DNA from: Simmondsia chinensis
Taxonomy: Eukaryota > Streptophyta > Magnoliopsida > Caryophyllales > Simmondsiaceae
Assembly (NCBI GenBank): GCA_018398585.1
Contig: JAGTTD010000001.1
Span: 28,155,438 to 28,219,437 of the forward strand
Direction of reading: 5' to 3'
Length of the DNA stretch: 64,000 nt
Part shown: piece after piece, positions 55,827-64,000 of the stretch
Position numbering within the stretch: position 1 is the stretch's first letter
Layout: each line of letters starts with the position of its first letter
Notes under the pieces: generated by a model
Told to the model about the DNA's origin: nothing
Database searches by the model: none
What the model saw: only the letters and a program-made list of their open reading frames with translations
Translations under genes and position numbers: made by a program

Positions 55827-57280
55827 ACACTGATATTGAATCTGGGTTCATAATTCGGGAAGCCTAAATTTAAGAACCACTTTATTAGAATCTCAAATTG
55901 CATGCACGTATTTCTTAAGAACCTTCCATTAATGCTCCTTAGGTTAGTTTCCCATTTTGTGCTGGAGTAAGTAAGCTTTTCCTCTAAATACCTTAATGAC
56001 TCTGAATGGGCCCTCTCAATTTGGGGATCATTTCCCAAAGACAAGATCTTTATGGCTAATGGGCAATACCACTTTTCAAGACTAAGTCCACTAAATCAAA
56101 TGACCTAGGTTTGACCTTCTTGTCATAGGCTTTAGCCACCTTCTTCTTTTGCTTTTCTAGTTTATGAAGGGCATCAAGCCTAACTTGATCCAAGCTAGTT
56201 AATTCATCCATCATAGCCTGTGCATATTCAAGTTTAGAAAACCTCCCTTAATGAGCCAGCATAATAAATTGAATTATGAATTTCATTGGAAGTACATCAT
56301 CATGTCCATATGCTAAATGGAAGGGGGTTGTCCCAGTTGCATCATGTTTTGATGTTATATAAGTCTAAAAGGCATCAAATAGAAACTCATGCCACTTTCT
56401 AGGATTATCCTCAATCATCTTCTCGGTATTAACCTTTAGAATCTTATTAGTATTCTTCCTAGCCATTAGGTTGAGCAAAATAAACGGTTGAGTTCAAGAT
56501 TTCAATGTTGAAACTCTTGGTAAACTCATTAACCTCAGCTCCATTGAACACTTTAACTTCATTCGCAATTATGGTTTCTGGGATTCCAAACCTACATAGG
56601 ATATATTCATTGATAAAATCAGTCACATCTTGCTGATTGGTGTTACTATATGGCTTAGCCTCCACCCATTTTATAAAATAGTTCGGGGCCACAGGAATAT
56701 AAGAATGCTGCTTGCTAGAAGGAGGGTTAGTCTCTCCTACGATATTCATTGCCCATCCTCAGAAGGGCCATGGTTTAACAATAGCATGTATTTTAGAGGC
56801 AGGAACTCTTGTTAAATGACCATGTCTTTGGCATGCTCTACATCCCTTGGCATACTTGATATAATTATCCAACATTGATGGCTAATAATAGTCATAAAGT
56901 TTGATGAGCCAGTGCATCTTATTACCAGTTAGATGAGATCTGCAAATAAACTCATGGTCTCTAACTATCACATGCATTGCTTCGTCTAAGTCTAGGCACT
57001 TAAGAAGCACTCCACTAGCATCTTCTTTCTACAATTCTCCAGATTCATCATCAAGATAGAATCTACAAGCTCTCATTTTCATCTTTCTATCTTTGACATA
57101 ATCCAAGGGTTTCCTAAGTAATCCATCAAGGGCTTCCTTTAATACTTCTGTCAACTTGTGAAAGATGGATGTAACTCAAAGCAATCTAAGTGTTCACTAG
57201 TAATTACCCTGCTTTCAAAACTGAAAGACTCATTGAACTCAAGGTCATGGTCTAGAACCTTAGTCATAATAACCATAGTT
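55827..57280 (-). pseudogene. Integrase of a minus-strand Tat/Retand-type Ty3/gypsy element
   Basis: Reading right to left: CRACQRHGHLTR (zinc motif, near 56830), MNIVGETNPPSSK, FIKWVEAKPYSNTNQQDV, CRFGIPETIIANE and, after stops, TGTTPFHLAYG near 56320 and a C-terminal segment near 56130-55900. The first core Asp is Asn (MNIVGE) and the second region (IIANEVKV for the usual TD(N/Q)G) has also lost its Asp, so the enzyme is dead. The chromovirus splits the element at 57281. Confidence 0.82.
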
Positions 57281-57578
57281 TTGTCATGATCGGCATTGAT
57301 TTTTAGGTGTTTTTCCCAGGTAATGTGTTCAAATGTTAGTTTAACAGCTTTTGGCGCCAAAAGCTGTTAATCTCTCTTCTTGGTTGTTGCTGTACGGTTT
57401 TGATGTAGATTCTTGGCCTAGTTATTTGTTACTCGTTCCTTGTTATAAATAGGCATTGTATTGTAAGATCTAGGCATTCAATAAAAATTTCAATCGTTCT
57501 TTGTTTTTTTTCCAATTTTCGCTTACATTTCTCTTGGTTCTATCAAGGTTAAGCTCAAGAATTGCCTTAAGCCTAACA
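57281..57578 (+). repeat. 5' LTR of the chromovirus
   Basis: TGTCATGATCGGC to GCCTAACA; TATA box in TTATAAATAGG near 57440; AATAAAAAT near 57480; the inverted motif CTTTTGGCGCCAAAAG lies near 57350. Confidence 0.95.
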
Positions 57579-57699
57579 AGTGGTATCAGGGCTTGACATT
57601 TACATTCAATTGGATTGCATATCCGATTGCATTGTGAGCGTTCAGTAGAGATACTGCGGCATTGCCCACTACAAGTTGTCTAGGAAGGAGAGATTGACC

Positions 57700-60600
57700 A
57701 TGGCACCAACAACTAGAGCCAATGTTGCTGCGGCTGCAGGTGGTATCAACGTTAACAATGTCACCGGTGGGGCTTCGACCAATGCTGAAGCGGTTGTTGG
57801 TGATAATGCTAACCAGCAGATCAATCGGGTGGAACTAATGATGCAAAATATGATGCAGATGTAGAATATGATGCAGATGATGCAACAAGATATGAATCGA
57901 AGGTTCGAGTCACAATCTATGCAATTTACTCACCAGTTCTCCGGCCTTCAACAAAGATTGGACCGGCAACAGTCCTCTGCTGGTGATGAAGGTTCTTTCC
58001 CTCCCAATTAGCAAGATCGGCCTCCCAGTCATCAAGATCGGCCTCCGGATCCTTACATAGCTCCAACCGGTAGTACTGAAGGTGCATTCACTGCAAGAAA
58101 CAATGGTTACCGACAGCCCAGAGTTGATTTGGAGGTATTTGATGGCACCTTTCCTCAATCTTGGATTAGGAAATGTGAGAAATACTTTCGTTTTCACAAC
58201 ATTAGTGAGCACAAAAAGGTAGAAATGGCTACTGTGTATTTGTGGGGTGAAATGGAGACTTGGTGCTATGGGTTACTGCGCACCAAACCATCCCTTACCT
58301 GGACAGAATTTGCCAATGAGTTGTGTGATAGATATGGTGATGAAGATGTGGGTGAAGTGGTGGATAATTTCAATAACCTTGTCCAAACCGGCACCGTGAA
58401 GGAATACATGACATGTTGTGAAGGCTTAAGGGCTAGAATATTGTCAATATATGCTGAAGTTCCTGAATCCTTCTATGTTTCCAGTTTTGTGAGTGGTCTC
58501 AAGCCACGTATTGAGAGCTTGGTGAAGGCTTTTGATCTAGATAGTTTGTCTCAAGCCTATTCCAAGGCTAAGAAGGTTGAAGGCTCGTTTGTCTCATCTA
58601 ATTTCTCCAAAACCAGGAGCACAGTTCCTGGAACCATCGCACCAAAATTCACACCCAATAACAGCAAAATAACAACCAGTGATGATAGAAGGCCACAAAG
58701 GCTTTGCTTCAAATGTAACCAAAAATATTTCTTTGGACATAAATGTGACCCTAAATTCCTTATGATAGTATCCAAGGAGGAAGTAGTGAGGGTCGAATCA
58801 GAAGAGGAAATAGAGTTTTTAGCAGCTGAGGATGTAACACCAGCAGAAACTGAAGAAGAGGATGATGTGGGAATTTCTGTTCAGGCCTTAACAGGAAATG
58901 GTTCCCATAACACAATTCACATCAAGGGAACAGCAGGGCAAAGGGAATTATTGATCCTAATTGACAGTGGTTCAACCCACAGCTTTGTGGATCCTAAAGT
59001 GGTGAGGGCAATCGATCAAGAACTGATTCAGACTAGTCCCTTAACAGTCACGGATGCTGATGGCAATACGATCCTAACCCACACCAAATGCAAGAACTTT
59101 GTGTGGAAGATGCAAGGACACAAGTTTGCATATGATTTCAGAGTTTTAAGGCTGGGTGGCTGTGATATTGTACTGGAAGTAGATTGGATGAAGAGTTATA
59201 GCCCAATACTCTTTGATTTTTCCCAGTTAAACGTATCCTTTGAGAAAGAAGGAAGAAAGATCCAATTACAAGGCATTGTGGAGCAAGCAAATATGTGGCT
59301 AATGACAAGCAAAAGTCTGAAGAAAATGCTTCAGAATGAAGATTTCAGTTGGGTGGGTCACTTGTACTCAATTGTAACAGAAGCAGCACCTGTTGTAGAG
59401 GAAATCAGTGATGAATTAGAAGCCTTACTCAAGAGATATGAGGGGCTATTTGAGCAGCCAGATTCATTACCACCTTGCAGGGATTTGGATCACGCAATTC
59501 CCTAGAAGGAGGCAGCAGCTCCGGTGAATTTGAGACCTTATAGATATCCTCACTCTCAGAAAAATGAGATGGAAAGGCAGATTGAAGAACTTTTGAACTC
59601 TAAATTCATAAGGCATAGCCATAGTCCCTTTGCCTCTTCGGTGATTTTGGTGAAAAAGAAGGATGGGACCTCACGTATGTGCATTGACTACTGGCAGCTG
59701 AACTCTATTACCATCAAGGATAAGTTTCCAATACCCATCATTGATGACTTACTTGATGAATTGCACGGTGCTTCTCTAAACTTGATTTAAGGCAAGGATA
59801 TTATCAAATTCGAGTTCAAGAGCAAGACATCCATAAGACTGCTTTTAGAACTCATCAAGGGCATTACGAATTTGTAGTAATGCCTTTTGGATTGTCCAAT
59901 GCGCCTTCAACCTTTCAAGCATTGATGAACCTTGTGTTCAAATCTTATCTCAGAAAGTTTGTGCTCATATTTTTTGATGACATTCTCGTGCACAGCTCCT
60001 CCTTACAGCAGCATTATGAGCATTTGGAACGGGTGTTCCAAACAATGCAACAGCACAGGTTATATGCTAAGCGCTCCAAATGCACTTTTGCCAAACAGCA
60101 AGTCGAGTATTTGGGGCATATTATATCCGGAGCAGGGGTAGCAACCGACCCAAGCAAGGTTCAAGCCATGAATGATTGGCCACTGCCTAAAACTCTTAAA
60201 CAGCTAAGAGGTTTCTTAGGCTTGACAGGGTACTACAGAAGGTTTATTGCGGGTTATGGGATCATTGCCAAGCCATTAACCGACATGCTTAAGAATGATG
60301 GTTTTCATTGGAGTGAACAAGTGACTACAGCTTTTGAGAAGCTTAAACAAGCCATGTGTATGGCCCCTGTCCTGGTGATGCCAGATTTCAGCATTCCCTT
60401 TCAATTAGAAACAGATGCTTGTAACAAGAGTACAGGAGCTGTTCTCTCTCAAAAAGGAAGGCCCATAGCCTTCCTTAGCCAAGCCTTGGGTCCAAAGAAT
60501 CAGGGATTGTCGATCTATGAAAAAGAATACATGGCTATTCTTCTTGCGGTACAAAAGTGGCGGCATTACCTTGAGGGACATTTATTTGTGATCAAGACAG

Positions 60601-62108
60601 ATCATCAAAGTCTCAAGTACCTCCTTGAGCAAAGAATCACAACAAGAGTTCGAAGAAAAGGCTTAATGAAAATGTTAGGCCTTGAGTACAAGATTTGGTA
60701 CAGGAAAGGGGTAGAAAACGTTGCTGCTGATGCTCTATCAAGACAGTTTGAAGAATCTGCAGCTGCAGGCCATTGTGCTGCCATTACTCTAGTGGTGCCT
60801 TCGTGGATGACTGAAGTGCTCCACTCATATAAACATGATGCCTTTGCTCAAGCTCATGTCATTCCTGATTACCTTCAACCTAATCCTCCTACAGATCAAG
60901 TTGGGGCTCCTATAGATCCAACTGGTGTGACTGTCAGCCAAGGAATTATCAGAATTGGGGGGAAGATATATATTAGGGAGAGTCATGGGCTGAGGAAGCA
61001 AATCATTAGAGCCTCACACGACTCACCTTGGGGTGGTCATTCAGGGATAGAGGGTACTCATAAAAGGTTGAAGCTGCATTTCCATTGGCCGGGTATGAAG
61101 AGGGAAGTACAAGAGTTTGTGCAACATTGTGAGATCTGTCAACAAATCAAGGTAGAGCACACTCCCTACAAGGGATTATTACAACCACTTCCCATTCCGG
61201 AGAGTGCTTGGAGCCACATTAGCATGGAGTTTATAGAAGGGCTTCCCAAGTCAGAGGGGAAGGAGATTATTTGGGTAATTGTGGATCGATTTACCAAATT
61301 CAGTCACTTTATAGCTCTTCAACATCCTTTATCTGCTCAGAAGTTAGCAAGAACATTCTTAGACTAGATATACAAGCTCCATGGGCTTCCCCAATCCATT
61401 ATTTATGACCGTGACTGGCTGTTCACCAGTGCTTTTTGGCGTGAACTGTTTTTGCTGCTAGGCACCAAAATAGCTATGAGTTCCTCCTATCATCCTCAGT
61501 CAGATGGCCAAACTGAAAGAGTAAATCAGTGCATTGAGCAATATCTCCGTGGCATGACATTCACACACCCCAAACACTAGAACAAATACTTGTCACTCGC
61601 TGAGTATTGGTATACTACTCACTTTCATTCTTCTTTGGGAGCCACGCCTTTCAAAGCTTTGTATGGATACGAACCACCTTCGCCATTGGTTTAACAAGGG
61701 GAAATTTCTCAGGTAGAAGATGTTAATGAGATGTTACAGCAAAGAGTTCAGTGGGCTCGACAACTCAAAGATAATCTGCACTTGGCACAGGCTCGGATGA
61801 AATTTTTTGCAGATAAAAAGAGAATTGACAGGAATTATGAAGTGGGTGATCTTGTTTACCTCAAATTACAGCCTTATAGGCAAATTTCAGTAGCTGTTCG
61901 CAAAAATATCAAGTTATCTGCACGATTTTATGGTCCTTACAAAATTCCTGAAAGGATTGGTAAGGTCGCTTATGGATTGGAATTGCCAAAAGATAGCCTA
62001 ATCCATCCGGTCTTCCATGTTTCCTTACTTAAGAAACATGTTCCTAATACAGAGAAGGGGCAGTATTTATCCTACAAGCCTCCAAGGGAGTACTACTTCT
62101 CGAACTGA
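57700..62108 (+). pseudogene. Chromovirus gag-pol polyprotein gene, six stops and one frameshift
   Basis: Starts ATG 57700 (MAPTTRANVAAAAGG). Gag core 58129-58560; zinc knuckle CFKCNQKYFFGHKC near 58700; protease LIDSGSTHSF near 58965; reverse transcriptase with [25 protein letters not shown] and FFDDILV; RNase H with LETDACNKS, EKEYMAIL and KTDHQSL; integrase with HSGIEGTHKRL, CEICQQIK, SMEFIEG, IIYDRD and GQTERVNQ. The first integrase acid in SMEFIEG is Glu, where the sister element has Asp. Stops: TAG 57862, 58009, 59503, 61365 and 61578, TAA 61692. The frame shifts near 59775. After 62108 only a trace of a chromodomain end remains near 62200-62250. Confidence 0.9.
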
Positions 62109-62273
62109 TTACTGTTTTTGCCAGCAGAAGTATGCAGAAACTCAGCAAACAGGTTCTAGTTCAATGAGCAAATCTCCGGGCAGACAGTACTTCGTGAGAA
62201 AGCTGGAAGTTTATCAGATCTCAATTTCCATCCTTTCATTCTTGAGGCAAGAATGTGCTGAAGGGGAAGGTAT

Positions 62274-62570
62274 TGTCATGATCGGCATTGATTTTTAGGT
62301 GTTTTTCCCGGTTAATGTGTTCAAATGTTAGTTTAACAGCTTTTGGCGCCAAAAGCTGTTAATCTCTCTTCTTGGTTGTTGCTATACGGTTTTGATGTAG
62401 ATTCTTGGCCTAGTTATTTGTTACTTGTTCCTTGTTATAAATAGGCAATGTATTGTAAGATCTAGGCATTCAATAAAAAATTCAATCATTCTTTGTTTCT
62501 TTTCCAATTTTCGCTTACACTTCTCTTGGTTCTATCAAGGTTAAGCTCAAGAATTGCCTTGAGCCTAACA
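62274..62570 (+). repeat. 3' LTR of the chromovirus
   Basis: Direct repeat of 57281-57578. Confidence 0.95.
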
Positions 62571-64000
62571 AGTTTCTTCACACCATGTCATGGGTAACTT
62601 ATACCCTGAGGCTGGTTGGGCCAAATCATCGGCTGTCTTATTCTGTTCTCGAGGCGTGTGCTCAAATTGGACACCGCTAAACTTACTCAATAGTTCTTAC
62701 ACTATTAAGATGCATTTATTCGAGGCATTACTTTAACACTGGAATTCCCCCTTTACTTGGTGGATGACCAATTGTGAATCCCCTTCTATGATCACAGTGG
62801 GGACTTGCATTTCAAAGAGAGTATGCAGGCCTATACTTAATGTCTCATACTTTGCTATATTGTTGGAACACTTGCGAACCAAAGTGATAGTCAACTTGGT
62901 AAAAATTCATACAAGGGATTCAATTACAAACCCAACTCTGGCACTTGAATTGGTCCTTGATCCATCAAAATATAGCTTCCAAGAGACAATCTCTATCACT
63001 AGGAGCCACTCTGGTTCATAATCTATGTCAATTTGAATGTTTGGATGGTCAGCTAAAAAGTCTACTAAAGCTTGGCCTTTGATTGACTTTTGTGACACAT
63101 ATATTAATTCAAACTGAAGTAGAGGGCTACTCCACTTGCTTAATCTTCCTCTGATTAGAGGTCTATCTAGCATGTATTTAAGGACATTTGTCTGAGCAAC
63201 CACGTATAAGGCAAATGCTAAGAAGCAATGTCTAAATTCTAAGGATGCATAGAACAGAGATAGACACAATTTCTCAATGGAAGAATATTTTATTTCACAT
63301 TCGTTTAGACAACGACTTAGCTAGAACACAGCCTATTCAAATTCCTGCTCATTGTCTTGTACAAGTAAACAACCAATTGATTCATCAAAAGTAGAGACAT
63401 AAATAATCAAGGGTTTCGTTGCTTAGGTGGAATCAACATTGATGGCTTGATTAAGTAAGCATTCATTGATTGACTCAAAGGCTGCTTGGTATGGTTTCTC
63501 CTACTTGAAGTCCTTCTCAGACATGAGTCTCTGCATTGGAGAAAGGACTATGTTTTCTCTGTAACATTTGAAATGAAACGTCTCGGGAAGTTAACCTGCC
63601 CCAAGAAGCATTTAAGCTCCTTTTTGCTTGAAGGCGGTTTGGCCTCTAGAATGGCCTTACTTTTGTTTATATCAACCTCAATCCCCCTTTGGTGTACTAA
63701 GAAACCAAGAAAGTTCCGAGCGCATACGCCACAAGCACATTTTAGTGGGTTCATCTTTAGGTTGTGGCCTCATTTGAAGGAACTCTCCTCTCAAGTCCTT
63801 TAAGTTCTTGACTTTGGACTTTGACTTGATCGTGATGTCATCTATGTCGAGTTCCAAGGTGCCAATAAGGTCATGAAAGATCATGTTTATGGCTCATTAG
63901 TATGTGGCACCAGCATGCTTTAAACCAAATGGCATACCCACCCACTTAAAGCTCCTTAGTAACCCAAGACATCTAAATGCTATCTTGTGGGTATCCTCCG
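62571..64000 (-). pseudogene. Reverse transcriptase, RNase H and second RNase H of the minus-strand Tat/Retand element
   Basis: Reading right to left from the window edge: KWVGMPFGLKHAG near 63940, DIDDITIKSKSKVKN (the YVDD site, Tyr replaced by Asp) near 63810, LGFLVHQRGIEVDINKSKAI and LKCFLGQVNFPRRFI near 63600. RNase H ends with LSKWSSPLLQFELIYVSQKS and KGQALVDFLADHP near 63060. A second RNase H starts with WKLYFDGSRTNSSARVGFVI near 62960 and ends near 62600 with EHTPREQNKTADDLAQPA. A double RNase H is a feature of the Tat/Ogre group. Stops and shifts throughout. The element runs beyond the window. Confidence 0.85.

Larger units (their letters stand above)
57281..62570 (+). mobile_element. 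Chromovirus (Ty3/gypsy, Reina-like), 5290 bp, structurally complete
   Basis: LTRs of 298 and 297 bp (57281-57578 and 62274-62570) differ at about ten positions. The perfect duplication AGTTT lies at 57276-57280 and 62571-62575. Primer site TGGTATCAGGGCTTG begins at 57581; polypurine tract AAGGGGAAGGTAT lies at 62261-62273. The gag-pol order is gag, zinc knuckle, protease, reverse transcriptase, RNase H, integrase. Six in-frame stops and one frameshift make it defective. It is related to the element at 48839-52547 (gag and integrase align throughout). Confidence 0.95.

Noticed and set aside
1..64000. CRISPR arrays, prokaryotic defence systems or phage genes
   Set aside because: All recognised coding sequence is plant transposon or plant gene; the tandem repeats lack regular spacers.

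Overview
The window is nuclear DNA from a flowering plant, most likely a eudicot. The evidence is plant-type LTR retrotransposons (Athila, Tat/Retand, Copia and short-LTR chromoviruses) with plant tRNA primer sites, Au-type SINEs, a plant L1 LINE with a DUF4283 ORF1, a BED-finger hAT transposon, and two exons of a plant SH3P-type SH3 gene. Almost every base that can be explained belongs to a mobile element, often nested several deep. No tRNA gene, functional rRNA gene, CRISPR array or bacterial-type operon was seen.

Layout. 1-8672: an Athila Ty3/gypsy element whose 5' LTR is cut by the window edge; gag-pol is broken by three nonsense codons and three frameshifts. 8.7-16.2 kb: old LTR pieces, a PIF/Harbinger transposase relic, two Au SINEs, a degenerate tandem array of about 0.5 kb units and an AT-rich element with an internal minisatellite. 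16200-27279: the only host gene seen. Two phase-0 SH3 exons (16200-16271 and 27181-27279) flank a 10.9 kb intron filled with LTRs (families A and B), an antisense plant-mobile-domain relic and a 5.9 kb non-coding LTR element (20962-26876).

28977-40387: a decayed Copia element holding a foldback element (30732-33336) and a complete hAT element (34069-37208). The foldback holds a 5S-rRNA-headed SINE and a 1.6 kb solo LTR. 40388-46.0 kb: a Tat-like LTR (family B) with its primer site and decayed gag; this LTR holds a hAT-like element that in turn holds a Mutator-type MITE. 46.06-48.4 kb: a minus-strand array of three LTRs and two internal regions from a small non-autonomous retroelement, with a fourth LTR at 52551-52858. 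48839-52547: a chromovirus in which gag is fused in frame to integrase after loss of protease, reverse transcriptase and most of RNase H. 53.0-64.0 kb: a minus-strand Tat-type element interrupted by an ORF1-only LINE (53206-55811) and a 5.3 kb chromovirus (57281-62570).

Insertion boundaries are well supported. Exact target-site duplications were read for the hAT (8 bp), the MITE (9 bp), both chromoviruses (5 bp), the solo LTR (5 bp), the LINE (15 bp) and two SINEs (16 and 19 bp). No retroelement here has a fully intact set of proteins. The most complete coding units are the 619-codon gag-integrase fusion, the hAT transposase frame (two stops, no shift) and the LINE ORF1. The host gene's SH3 exons are open with intact splice signals. 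All family names rest on motif recognition by eye; no database search was run.
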